Source of the DNA: Streptomyces lydicus
GTDB lineage: Bacteria; Actinomycetota; Actinomycetes; Streptomycetales; Streptomycetaceae
Direction of reading: 5' to 3'
Assembly (NCBI RefSeq): GCF_000717345.1
Contig: NZ_JNZA01000015.1
Coordinates: 124,001 to 188,000 of the forward strand
DNA length: 64,000 nt
Position 1 is the first letter of the stretch; each line of letters starts with the position of its first letter. The translations under genes and the position numbers were made by a program. Below, piece after piece: positions 33,540-41,890 of the stretch. The notes beneath the pieces were generated by a model, which did not search any database, was not told the DNA's origin, and saw nothing but the letters and a program-made list of their open reading frames with translations.

Positions 33540-34718
33540 TCACTTGGCCATGATCAGCCCGGACCGATCCGCGCCGCGGGCCAGGACGGCGTCCCGGATG
33601 GCGTCGCGGGCCCTGGCGTAGTCGCCGCGGCCGGGCTGCGCCGCGAGCGCCGCGTTGAGGTTGACGATTCGGAACCGGTCGTTGACATCGGTGAGTTGGG
33701 GGATGAACTCCGCCTTGCGGACCGTCCAGCGCTGCCCCGGCCGGGCCGGCGCGGCGAAGGTGAAGCGGGCCATCGAGCTCAGGTTGCCACGGCCGTCCGG
33801 CTGGTCGCTGTGGTTGAACATGTGACCGGCGAGCTGGTCGCCCATGCCGTAGACGACCCAGGTGCCGTTGACCTTCTCGTACGCCTGCGGGATGTGCGCG
33901 TGGGTGCCCAGGATGAGGTCGACGTCCGGCCGGTCACCGGTTCGCGAGGCGGTCAACGCCCGTGCCAGGGTGCGCTGTTGCTCGTCGATCGGCTGCTGCC
34001 ATTCGGTGCCCCAGTGGATGCTGACGACGACCACGTCCGCGCCCGCCCTGCGGGCCGCCCGGGCATCCTCGATGATTTTCTTCTGGTTGATCAGGTTGAC
34101 CGTCCAGGGCGCCTTGTCGGGCAGCGGGATCCCGTTGGTCCCGTACGTGTACGAGAGCTGGGCGACCTTCGCGCCGCCGGCCGTGAGGAGATCGGGCCGG
34201 GCGGCCTCGGCGGCGGAGCGGGCCGAGCCGGTGTGCCGCAGACCGACCGCGTCCATCGCGCCGAGGGTGCGGCGCACACCGTCCGCGCCGTCGTCCAGGG
34301 TGTGGTTGGAGGCGGTGGAGCAGGAGTCGTAGCCGGCGTCCTTGAGGGCGGCGGCAACCTGGGGCGGGGACTTGAAGGCGGGGTACCCGGTGAACGGCCC
34401 GCTGTCCTTGGCGTAGATCGTCTCCATGTGGCAGATCGCCAGGTCGGCGGCGGAGACCACCGGCTTCACCCCGGCGAACATCGCGTGGAAGTCATGGCCG
34501 TCGCCGTGCGCGTCGCTGCCGGACTGCTTGATTATCTCGCCGTGCGGCAGCACGTCGCCGGTGGCCAGGAGGGTGAAGCCGGGCGCGGTGGACGCCTGGG
34601 CGGCGCCCGGCCGGGCGGGTGGGGAGGGGTGGTCGGGGGCGGCGGTCGGCTGGGTACCGCAGCCCGCCGCCAGGGCTGCGGTCAGCGCGGCTATGGAGGC
34701 CAGTCGTTGTCGGGTCAC
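33540..34718 (-). CDS. CapA family lipoprotein (metallophosphatase fold)
   Basis: A 392-residue exported protein with a lipoprotein signal: hydrophobic AALTAALAAGC with lipobox Cys at residue 20, followed by a Pro/Ala linker. The CapA/PGA_cap domain follows: FTLLATGDVLPHG, ICHMETI, TASNHTLDDG, VVSIHWGTEW and LGTHAHIPQ, the calcineurin-like metal-site motifs. CapA proteins belong to poly-gamma-glutamate capsule systems, but no capB/capC is present here, so the substrate is unknown. GTG at 34718. Confidence 0.92.
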   Translation of the reverse strand: MTRQRLASIAALTAALAAGCGTQPTAAPDHPSPPARPGAAQASTAPGFTLLATGDVLPHGEIIKQSGSDAHGDGHDFHAMFAGVKPVVSAADLAICHMETIYAKDSGPFTGYPAFKSPPQVAAALKDAGYDSCSTASNHTLDDGADGVRRTLGAMDAVGLRHTGSARSAAEAARPDLLTAGGAKVAQLSYTYGTNGIPLPDKAPWTVNLINQKKIIEDARAARRAGADVVVVSIHWGTEWQQPIDEQQRTLARALTASRTGDRPDVDLILGTHAHIPQAYEKVNGTWVVYGMGDQLAGHMFNHSDQPDGRGNLSSMARFTFAAPARPGQRWTVRKAEFIPQLTDVNDRFRIVNLNAALAAQPGRGDYARARDAIRDAVLARGADRSGLIMAK

Positions 34719-34831
34719 GACTCATCCATACCGGCATTAATAGGATTTATCTGCCCGAAAGGGGGTGGCGCTGGGCCGTCAGGGGGAAGGTGCGGAGCCG
34801 TCCGCGTCAGGACGGAGGGCCCCGCGCCCGG

Positions 34832-35647
34832 TCACACCCGGCAGAGGATCTCGCCGTGCAGCACCGCGAACCAGCCGTCCTCCTCGGCTCCCCAGGTCCG
34901 CCAGGCCCGGGAGATCCGGTCCAGCTCCTCCCGTGTGGCGTGCCCGCTGCCGACCGCGATCCGCGCGTACGAGGAGCTGACCGTGCGGTCCGCCCACAGC
35001 TCGCTCCACCAGGACCGCTCGGCCGGGGTCCGGTAGCACCAGGTGCCGGCGGTGGCGGTGACCGCCTCCGGCGCGAAGCCGGCCTGCCGGGCCCAGGCGT
35101 GCAGCCGGCGCCCGGCGTCCGGCTCGCCCCCGTTGGCGCGGGCCACCCGCAGATACAGCCGCTGCCAGTCGGTCATCCCCGCCACCTCCGGGTACCAGGT
35201 CATCGCCGAGTAGTCCGCATCGCGGACGGCGACGAGCCCGCCCGGTTTGGTGACCCGGCGCATCTCGCGCAGCGCCTGGACGGGGTCGCCCACGTGCTGG
35301 AGCACCTGATGGGCGTGGACGACGCAGAAGGTGTCGTCGGGGTAGTCCAGCGCGTGGACATCGCCGACCGCGAAGCTGACGTTGTCCAGCCCGCGCCCGG
35401 CGGCGGTGGCGCGCGCCTGCGCCAGCACCTCGGGCGCGTACTCCAGGCCGGTGACCTGCCCGTCCGGGACCAGCGCGGCCAGGTCGGCGGTGATGGTGCC
35501 CGGCCCGCAGCCGATGTCCAGGATCCGCATGTGCGGCTTCAGCGAATCGAGCAGGTATCCGGCCGAGTTGGCGGCGGTGCGCCAGGTGTGGGAGCGCAGT
35601 ACGGACTCGTGGTGGCCGTGGGTGTAGACGGCGGTCTCCTGCGGCAT
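34832..35647 (-). CDS. Class I SAM-dependent methyltransferase (UbiE/Methyltransf_11-like)
   Basis: A 271-residue methyltransferase. SAM motif I is ILDIGCGPGTITADLA at about 42-57, followed by VTGLEYAPEVLAQAR (motif II acidic residue), FAVGDVHALDYPDDTFCVVH and LREMRRVTKPGGLVAVRD. The substrate is unknown. ATG at 35647 has AAGGAG 9 nt upstream; a longer start at 35710 would run through an inverted repeat and is rejected. It sits downstream of the PAP2/kinase gene by 103 bp. Confidence 0.9.
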   Translation of the reverse strand: MPQETAVYTHGHHESVLRSHTWRTAANSAGYLLDSLKPHMRILDIGCGPGTITADLAALVPDGQVTGLEYAPEVLAQARATAAGRGLDNVSFAVGDVHALDYPDDTFCVVHAHQVLQHVGDPVQALREMRRVTKPGGLVAVRDADYSAMTWYPEVAGMTDWQRLYLRVARANGGEPDAGRRLHAWARQAGFAPEAVTATAGTWCYRTPAERSWWSELWADRTVSSSYARIAVGSGHATREELDRISRAWRTWGAEEDGWFAVLHGEILCRV

Positions 35648-35703
35648 GGTCCAGCTCCTTCGCAAGGCTGCGGCGTGGAGCTCACACCGTACGCCGCGGT
35701 CTC

Positions 35704-35731
35704 GCATCATGAGAGTGGCGTCTCATAATGC
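35704..35731. promoter_or_regulatory. Inverted repeat upstream of the methyltransferase
   Basis: Arms GCATCATGAGA and TCTCATAATGC pair over 11 bp with one mismatch around a 6-nt centre. It is AT-rich for this genome and lies 57 nt before the methyltransferase start, so an operator is more likely than a terminator for the gene ending at 35750. Confidence 0.5.
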
Positions 35732-35749
35732 GATCACTACCCTTCCCCG

Positions 35750-37231
35750 CTAATCGGGCAGCAGGCGGTACACCGTCAGCGCCTCCAGATCCTTCTCCAG
35801 TGTCAACTCGCCTCGGACGTTGGCGACTTCACCGTCGAACGCGACCGTCGCGCCGTTCGGGAGCCCACCGATCCGCAGTCGCCGCAGCCGGGCCTCGCCG
35901 AGCACCGGCGAGCTGCGCGGGGTCCCCATCAGAGCCGCGGCGAGCAGCCGGGTCCGGGCCAGCCGGCCACCGTGCACCACCCGCACGTCGAGCACCCCGT
36001 CCGCCAGGTCGTGCCGGCGCACCGGCGCGAACCCCAGCCCCCGGTACTGGCAGTTGCCGACGAACAGCAGCCACACCTCCCGCTGCCGGCCGTTGATCAG
36101 CACGCTCAGCGGCTCGGCGCTGCGCAGCACCTCCCACGCCGCGAGCACCCCGGCCGGCCAGGCGCCGATCCGGCCGGCCCACCGCTCCCGGATCCGCACC
36201 AGCTCCGGATACACCCCGACCGAGAAGGTGTTGAGGAAGTTCTGCCCCTGCTTGTGCGGCTCGGTCCGGAAGCGCGCCAGGTCCACCGCGACCGCCTCAC
36301 CGGTCTCCACGGCCCGCGCCGCCGCCGCGACGGTCTCCACCCCCAGGTCGTAGGCGAAGTGGTTCAGCGTCCCGCCGGGCAGCACCGCCAGCGGCAGCCC
36401 GTACCGCGCCGCGACCCCCGCCGCGGCGTTGACCGTGCCGTCCCCGCCGAGCACGCCCAGCGCACCGCCCAACTCCCGCGCCCGTTCCGCGGCTGCCTCC
36501 AGTACCTTCTCCAGCGGCTGCCCGTCCGGCCCGTCGGACATCACCACCTCGGCCTCCGGCAGCACCCCGTGCACCTCGTCGCTCCGGTCCGGGCGGGTGC
36601 CGGTGCGCGCCCCCGAACCCTGGTTCGCCACCACCACCAGACCGCGCCCGCCGGGCAGCGCGGGCGCCTCGGCGCGCGGCCGGGCCGGCGGCGCCAGCTG
36701 GGCCCGGGTGGGCGCGAAGCCCCGTACGGCGAACGCGGCACCCGCCCCCAGCATCGCCCCCGCCAGCACATCGCCCGGATAGTGCACGCCCGTGTAGACA
36801 CGGGAGAACGCCACCGACGCGGCGACCGGCGCCAGCGCCAGCCCCCACCACTTGTTCTCGAAGGCGACCCCGGTGGCGAACGCCACCGCCGAGGCCGCGT
36901 GCCCCGACGGGAAGGAGGAGGTGAACGGCTGGTGGGACAGCCGCCGTATCACCGGCACGCTGTCCAGCAGTGGTCGCGCCCGTCTCACCGAACGCTTGCC
37001 GAGGGTGTTCACCGTGGCCGAGGCGACGGCCAGCGAGGCCACCCCGCGCAGCGCCGCCCGCCGCGCCGGCCGCCCGCCCAGCGCCGCCCCGCCCGCCGCG
37101 ATGCCCATCCACAGCAGCCCGTGATTGGCGCTCCGGGTCAGCCGGGGCAGCACCCGCTGCGCTCCCGGCCACTCCCGCGCGGCGATCAGGTTGAAGGTGC
37201 GCCGGTCGAGGTTGCTCAGTAGTGATCGCAT
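35750..37231 (-). CDS. PAP2 phosphatase-diacylglycerol kinase fusion
   Basis: A 493-residue two-domain membrane protein. The N-terminal PAP2 domain (about 1-200) has KRSVRRARP, PSGHA and SRVYTGVHYPGDVLAGA, the three phosphatase motifs. The C-terminal lipid-kinase domain (about 215-493) has GVLGGDGTVNAAAG and LPGGTLNHFAYDLG. Such fusions are predicted to act on phosphatidate and diacylglycerol or related lipids, possibly in phospholipid turnover. ATG at 37231; an in-frame extension upstream overlaps the promoter of the divergent GNAT and is not used. Confidence 0.93.
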   Translation of the reverse strand: MRSLLSNLDRRTFNLIAAREWPGAQRVLPRLTRSANHGLLWMGIAAGGAALGGRPARRAALRGVASLAVASATVNTLGKRSVRRARPLLDSVPVIRRLSHQPFTSSFPSGHAASAVAFATGVAFENKWWGLALAPVAASVAFSRVYTGVHYPGDVLAGAMLGAGAAFAVRGFAPTRAQLAPPARPRAEAPALPGGRGLVVVANQGSGARTGTRPDRSDEVHGVLPEAEVVMSDGPDGQPLEKVLEAAAERARELGGALGVLGGDGTVNAAAGVAARYGLPLAVLPGGTLNHFAYDLGVETVAAAARAVETGEAVAVDLARFRTEPHKQGQNFLNTFSVGVYPELVRIRERWAGRIGAWPAGVLAAWEVLRSAEPLSVLINGRQREVWLLFVGNCQYRGLGFAPVRRHDLADGVLDVRVVHGGRLARTRLLAAALMGTPRSSPVLGEARLRRLRIGGLPNGATVAFDGEVANVRGELTLEKDLEALTVYRLLPD

Positions 37232-37277
37232 GCGGCTCCTGTACCCCGGAGAGGGCAAAACGTGCTTGCATGCCCCG

Positions 37278-37724
37278 ATGATCAGGAGACGACGGGACAC
37301 CGACCTCGATGCCTGCGTGGCCGTACTCGCCCAGGTTCACACCCACAGCGGCTATCCGCACCACTGGCCGGACGACCCGCCGGGCTGGCTCACCCCCGCG
37401 GGGCTGAGCGCCGCCTGGGTGGCCGAGGCGGACGGCCGGGTCGTCGGCCACGCCGCGCTGTGCGGAAGCGAGGTCAGCCGGCTGTACGTCGCTCCCGCCG
37501 CCCGCGGCCTCGGTCTCGGCCTGCGCCTGCTGCGGACCGTCGAGGAGGAGGCGGCGGCCCGCGGCCTGAACCCCGTCCTGGAGGTCCAGTCGACCAACAC
37601 CGACGCCATCGCCCTCTACGAGCGGCGCGGCTGGGTCCGTCGCCGCACCGAGCAGCAGGACTGGGGGAGAGGCGCGGTGGTGACGGTGCATCACTACGAA
37701 GCGGTGGCGCGCTCGGCCCATTAG
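37278..37724 (+). CDS. GNAT family N-acetyltransferase
   Basis: A 148-residue GNAT. The acetyl-CoA loop is RLYVAPAARGLGLGLRLLRT and the C-terminal part has IALYERRGWVRRR. Target unknown. ATG at 37278 is the only good start; the next in-frame upstream codons run into the 46-bp divergent promoter region of the PAP2/kinase gene. Confidence 0.9.
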   Translation: MIRRRRDTDLDACVAVLAQVHTHSGYPHHWPDDPPGWLTPAGLSAAWVAEADGRVVGHAALCGSEVSRLYVAPAARGLGLGLRLLRTVEEEAAARGLNPVLEVQSTNTDAIALYERRGWVRRRTEQQDWGRGAVVTVHHYEAVARSAH

Positions 37725-37839
37725 GCCCCCGCTGACGTGTCGCCCCCGGGCGGCACCCCCGCGATCTGCCAAGGTGGTCGGGGCCGCCCCTCGTCTGAGG
37801 GGCCCACGATCGACCCGCCGTCGTGGAGTGGAGGTACGG

Positions 37840-39042
37840 ATGCAGCGGACCGTCCCGGAGCCGCCGCCCGAGCCGCCGCCGGGCCTGCCGGTCCTCCCGG
37901 ACCTCGCCGCGCACCTGTCCGCGGCCGCCGGCCGCACCGACGCCGAGCCGCCGGGCGGTGGGGACCCGCTGCGCATCGCCGCCTGCGGCTACTGGGAACG
38001 CCGCGGCCTGGACACCGGGCCCGGCCAGGTCCTGGCCGGGCCCGGGGCGGGTGCTCTGCTGCTCGCGCTGTACGCCGCCGCCGACGGCGGGGTGGTGCTG
38101 CCACGGCCCTGCGCCGAGTGGTACGCGCCACCCGCCCGGCTGCTCGGGCGGCCGGTGCACCTCGCGCCCGTACCGGTGGAGTCGGGCGGCATGCCCGATC
38201 CGTTCGCGCTGCTGGAGACCGTCCACCGGGCCCGGATGCACGGCGACACCCCGCGGGTGCTGGTGCTCTCCGTCGCCGACGACCCGACCGGCACCTGCCC
38301 GGCGCCCGAACAGCTGCACGAGGTGTGTGAGGCGGCGGCCGGGGAGGGGCTCTGGGTCCTCAGCGACGAGTCCCGCCGCGACCTGCTGCACGATCCGCAC
38401 GACACCGTCGTGCTCAGCCCCGCCGAGATGCTGCCCGACGGGGTCGTGGTCCTCACCGACCTGCGGGCCACACTCGTGCCCGACGCCTGGCCGGTGGCGC
38501 TGGCCCGGTTCCCCGCCACCGGCCGGGGCGCCGAGCTGCGGGCCGCCGCGCTGGACGCGCTCACCGGCCTCGACGCCCCGCTGCCCGGCCCGCTGGGCTG
38601 CGCCGTCACCCACGCACTCGGCGAACCCGAGGCGGTACGCGCCCGCATCGCCGCCGTCGCCAGACTGCACGGCACGCTCGCCGCCGCGCTGCACCGCACC
38701 GTCACCGACGCCGGCGCCGTCTGCCGCCCGCCCCGCTCGGGCAGCCACCTGTACGCCGACCTCGAACCGCTGCGCCGCCCCCTCGCCACCCGGGGCATCG
38801 TCGAATCCACCGCGCTGGAAAGGAAGTTGGCGCCCTGGGCGGCGCGCGGCGGCCACCGCTTCGGCGACGCGCCCGGCGCCCTGCGGGTCCGGCTCGGTGC
38901 CGAGGGCCTGCTCGGCACCGACCGGGAGCTGCGGCAACGCGCCCTGGACGCCCCCGACCCGCTGGAACTCCCGCACATCAGCGAGGCGTTGACCGCCCTC
39001 TCGCGCGCACTGGCCGCCCTCACGGCCGCCGCGGACGGCTGA
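37840..39042 (+). CDS. Aminotransferase-fold protein lacking the catalytic lysine
   Basis: A 400-residue protein with the fold-type I aminotransferase layout: Pro-rich N-terminal 20 residues, a large domain with VLVLSVADDPTGTCPA (NPTG with Asn changed to Asp148) and LWVLSDES (Asp176 for the pyridine nitrogen). The segment where the Schiff-base lysine should lie reads GVVVLTDLRATLVPD, with no Lys. A C-terminal substrate-Arg-like LRVRLG is kept. It therefore probably cannot form the usual PLP aldimine and may bind a ligand instead or be a decaying gene. ATG at 37840 with GGAGTGGAGG upstream. Reading without alignment, so the lysine loss is probable rather than certain. Confidence 0.75.
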   Translation: MQRTVPEPPPEPPPGLPVLPDLAAHLSAAAGRTDAEPPGGGDPLRIAACGYWERRGLDTGPGQVLAGPGAGALLLALYAAADGGVVLPRPCAEWYAPPARLLGRPVHLAPVPVESGGMPDPFALLETVHRARMHGDTPRVLVLSVADDPTGTCPAPEQLHEVCEAAAGEGLWVLSDESRRDLLHDPHDTVVLSPAEMLPDGVVVLTDLRATLVPDAWPVALARFPATGRGAELRAAALDALTGLDAPLPGPLGCAVTHALGEPEAVRARIAAVARLHGTLAAALHRTVTDAGAVCRPPRSGSHLYADLEPLRRPLATRGIVESTALERKLAPWAARGGHRFGDAPGALRVRLGAEGLLGTDRELRQRALDAPDPLELPHISEALTALSRALAALTAAADG

Positions 39043-39115
39043 GCCGCCGGCCCCGGGCGCCGCCCGCGACCCACCCCCACCTGCCCCGGTACCGTCCACC
39101 GAATGGAGCCCCTCG

Positions 39116-40225
39116 ATGACCGAACAGACCGAGCGCTCCCTCACCGAGCAGCCCGCCGACACCGAGCGGCTCCCGTACGCCGAGCAGGCCCGCGCGCCGG
39201 CCCTGTCCACCACCGCCCCGCCGCTCGCCGAGCCCCGCCCCCTGGGCGAAACCCGCACCTGGCCGCGGGACTTCACCGACCGGCTGACCGCGCCGCTGCC
39301 CGGCGTCCGGGCGCTCGCCCGGATCGCCCGCGAGGGCAAGCTCCGCCCGGCTCCCGGCACCCTCCTGGAGATCCAGCAACTGCCCTTCGAACCCGGCCCG
39401 ATGCCCGCCGCCACCGCCACCACCCTCGCGCTCACCTGGGCCGGGCACGCGAGCTGGATCATCCGGATCGGCGGCCTGACCGTGCTCACCGACCCGGTGT
39501 GGTCCCGCAAGATCCTCGGTACGCCCGCCCGGGTCACCCCGGTGGGCGTGCGCTGGGAGGACCTGCCGCCGGTCGACGCCGTCCTGATCAGCCACAACCA
39601 CTACGACCACCTCGACGTCCCCACCCTCAAGCGGCTGCCCCGGGACACCCCGCTGCTGCTCCCCGCCGGACTGGGCCGCTGGGCCCGCCGGCGCGGCTTC
39701 ACCCATGTCACCGACCTGGACTGGTGGGAGGCGGTCGAACTGCCCGCCCCCGGCGGCCCGGTGCGGGTCGACTTCGTGCCCGCCCACCACTGGAGCAAGC
39801 GGACCCTGACCGACACCTGCCGTTCCCTGTGGGGCGGCTGGCTGCTCACCGCACCCGACGGGCGACGGGTCCACTTCGCGGGGGACACCGGCTACGGCCA
39901 CTGGTTCGAGGAGATCGGCCGCCGCTACCCCGGCATCGACCTGGCGCTGCTGCCCATCGGCGCGTACGACCCGCGCTGGATGCTGCGGCCGGTGCACACC
40001 GACCCGGAGGAGGCGGTGCGGGCCTGCCAGGACCTCGGTGCCCGGGTCATGGTGCCGATGCACTGGTCGACGTTCCTGCTCTCGGGCGAGCCGCCGCTGG
40101 AGCCGCTGCGCCGGGTCCGCGCCGCCTGGGCCACCACCGGCCGGCCCCGCGAGGACCTCTGGGACCTGCCGGTCGGCGCGTCCCGGGTGCTGACCGGGGC
40201 CGAGGAGGGCCTGGCCGCGAGCTGA
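39116..40225 (+). CDS. Metallo-beta-lactamase-fold hydrolase (NAPE-PLD/UlaG-like)
   Basis: A 369-residue MBL-fold hydrolase. Metal motif HNHYDHLD at about 162-169, and further ligands in VPAHHWSKRT, FAGDTGYG and PMHWSTF. The pattern around WAGHASWIIRIGGLTVLTDPVWS is that of N-acylphosphatidylethanolamine phospholipase D-like enzymes, so a phospholipid or N-acyl-ethanolamine substrate is possible. There is no signal peptide. ATG at 39116; it follows the aminotransferase-like gene by 73 bp. Confidence 0.9.
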   Translation: MTEQTERSLTEQPADTERLPYAEQARAPALSTTAPPLAEPRPLGETRTWPRDFTDRLTAPLPGVRALARIAREGKLRPAPGTLLEIQQLPFEPGPMPAATATTLALTWAGHASWIIRIGGLTVLTDPVWSRKILGTPARVTPVGVRWEDLPPVDAVLISHNHYDHLDVPTLKRLPRDTPLLLPAGLGRWARRRGFTHVTDLDWWEAVELPAPGGPVRVDFVPAHHWSKRTLTDTCRSLWGGWLLTAPDGRRVHFAGDTGYGHWFEEIGRRYPGIDLALLPIGAYDPRWMLRPVHTDPEEAVRACQDLGARVMVPMHWSTFLLSGEPPLEPLRRVRAAWATTGRPREDLWDLPVGASRVLTGAEEGLAAS

Positions 40226-40277
40226 GCCGGCCCGGCCGCCGCGCGGGCACGGTACGGGGACGAGCCGTCCGGGTGTC

Positions 40278-40961
40278 TCAGGCGCCGTCCCCGCCGCCGC
40301 GCCCGGCGGGACCGAAGCGCCGCCACCCGGCCGGTGCCGCGCTGATCACCACCGCCAGCCCGACCGCCATCGCCACCCCCTGCCACGGCTCGCTGAACAG
40401 CGAACCGCTCAGCAGCCCGATGAGCTGGTACGTCGCCGCCCACGCCAGACACGCCGGGAGGTCACCGCGGACGAACCGCCGCAGCGGCATCGCCGAGAGC
40501 AGACACGCCAGCATGACCGGGATCCGCCCGGCCGGCACCAGCCGCGACAGCACCAGCACCAGCACGCCGTGCCGGTGCAGCTTGCGCTGCGCCAGCTCCA
40601 GCCGCTCGGGCGCGGCGCGGTCGCGCAGCCGCGACAGCCAGCGCGAGCCGTTACGGGAGTGACTGCCGCGCCGCCCGAGCCAGTACAGCCCCACATCACC
40701 CAGGAACGCCGCACTGGCCGCCACCACGAAGACGAACAGCAGGGAGTACGGCGCGGTGTGATGGAGCGCGACCACCGCGGCCGAGCTGACCAGTGCCCCC
40801 GTCGGCACCACCGGCACCAGCGAACCCAGCACCACCAGCAGGAACAGCGACGGATACCCCACCGCCTGCTGCGTCGACTCCGGCGGCACGCTCGCCCACA
40901 CCTCGCCCGCCCGCGGCAGCGCGGCCGCGGACGCCAGGGCCGCCGCCGTCCACGCGCTCAC
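40278..40961 (-). CDS. DedA family membrane protein
   Basis: A 227-residue integral membrane protein of the DedA/VTT family, with several hydrophobic segments, the re-entrant-loop motif LVPVVPTGALVSSAA and SRLVPAGRIPVMLACLLSAM, in which the conserved Arg and Pro residues of the family are visible. DedA proteins act as lipid scramblases or flippases in other bacteria. GTG at 40961 overlaps the stop codon of the upstream MBL gene (40958-40961), so both are translationally coupled. Confidence 0.88.
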   Translation of the reverse strand: MSAWTAAALASAAALPRAGEVWASVPPESTQQAVGYPSLFLLVVLGSLVPVVPTGALVSSAAVVALHHTAPYSLLFVFVVAASAAFLGDVGLYWLGRRGSHSRNGSRWLSRLRDRAAPERLELAQRKLHRHGVLVLVLSRLVPAGRIPVMLACLLSAMPLRRFVRGDLPACLAWAATYQLIGLLSGSLFSEPWQGVAMAVGLAVVISAAPAGWRRFGPAGRGGGDGA

Positions 40962-41734
40962 CGCACGACCTCCGGCCGTACCGACGCCCCGTGCTCCAGC
41001 CGGTGCACCGTCACCTCCGGCGCCATCAGCCCGACCTGGCGCTCGAACTCGACGCCCGGCGCATGGAATTCGTGCGGCCGTACGGCATCCAGCCCGATCG
41101 GCCAGTACGTGCCGTAGTGCACCGGCACCACGCTGGACGGCGCCAGCCGCGCCGCCGCCTGCGCGGCCCGCCGCGCGTCCAGATGGCCGGGCCCGAGGAA
41201 CGGCCCCCAGCCGCCCACCGGCAGCAGCGCCACATCGCACGGCCCGACCTCGTCCGTCAGCTCCTCGAACAGCCCGGTGTCACCCGCGAAGTACGTCCGC
41301 GCCGTGCCGTGCACGACATAACCGAGCGCGGGCACCCGGCGCGGCCCGTACGGCAGCCGCCGCCCGTCGTGCGCCGCCCGCACCGCCCGCACCGTCACCG
41401 CACCGGCCCGGCACTCCTCGCCCGCCCGCAGCTCGGTGACCCGCAGCTCCCGCGCCACGGCCACCCTGCGCAGCGCCGGCACCGCGGCGCCCGCCCCGCG
41501 CGGCACCACCAGCCGGGTCCCCGGCGCGAGCCGGGCCAGCGACGCGGGGTGCAGGTGGTCGGCGTGCAGATGCGAGACCAGCACGAGATCGGCGCGCGCG
41601 GCCTCCGGGGGCGGCAGCGGCCCCCGCCGGCGCCGCAGATGCGCCAGCCGGCGGACGAACAGCGGGTCGGTCAGCACCCGCACTCCGGAGTCCTCGACCG
41701 TCACAGTGGCATGTCCCCACCAGGTGACCTCCAT
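40958..41734 (-). CDS. Metallo-beta-lactamase-fold hydrolase (UlaG-like)
   Basis: A 258-residue MBL-fold hydrolase: VTWWGHATVTVEDSGVRVLT at the start, SHLHADHLHP (HxHxDH), AAHDGRR and FAGDTGLF then VPVHYGTYWP. It is related to UlaG/YqjP-type enzymes. ATG at 41734 uses the GGGGGAGG 8 nt upstream; an in-frame ATG six codons earlier would contain this site and is rejected. It is coupled to the DedA gene by a 4-bp overlap and is divergent from the holin/phosphodiesterase gene. Confidence 0.9.
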   Translation of the reverse strand: MEVTWWGHATVTVEDSGVRVLTDPLFVRRLAHLRRRRGPLPPPEAARADLVLVSHLHADHLHPASLARLAPGTRLVVPRGAGAAVPALRRVAVARELRVTELRAGEECRAGAVTVRAVRAAHDGRRLPYGPRRVPALGYVVHGTARTYFAGDTGLFEELTDEVGPCDVALLPVGGWGPFLGPGHLDARRAAQAAARLAPSSVVPVHYGTYWPIGLDAVRPHEFHAPGVEFERQVGLMAPEVTVHRLEHGASVRPEVVR

Positions 41735-41890
41735 CCTCCGATCCTCCCCCATCCGACCGGTGAACCGGTTGCCGGGGGAAGGGCCGCCGCGGGCACCGGG
41801 GACTGCGGCCCTCGTCCGCGTTGTGACACGCTGGCGGCACGGCCGCGCAGCCGGCGTGGACCGGAGTCTGCGGTGGGACGGAGCGTGCGG

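Noticed and set aside
33540..34718. CapA as part of a poly-gamma-glutamate capsule locus
   Set aside because: No capB or capC homologue is next to it; CapA-like lipoproteins occur alone in actinobacteria.
39116..41734. The two MBL-fold genes read as antibiotic-resistance metallo-beta-lactamases
   Set aside because: Both lack signal peptides and have the NAPE-PLD/UlaG-type motif pattern, not that of secreted class B beta-lactamases.
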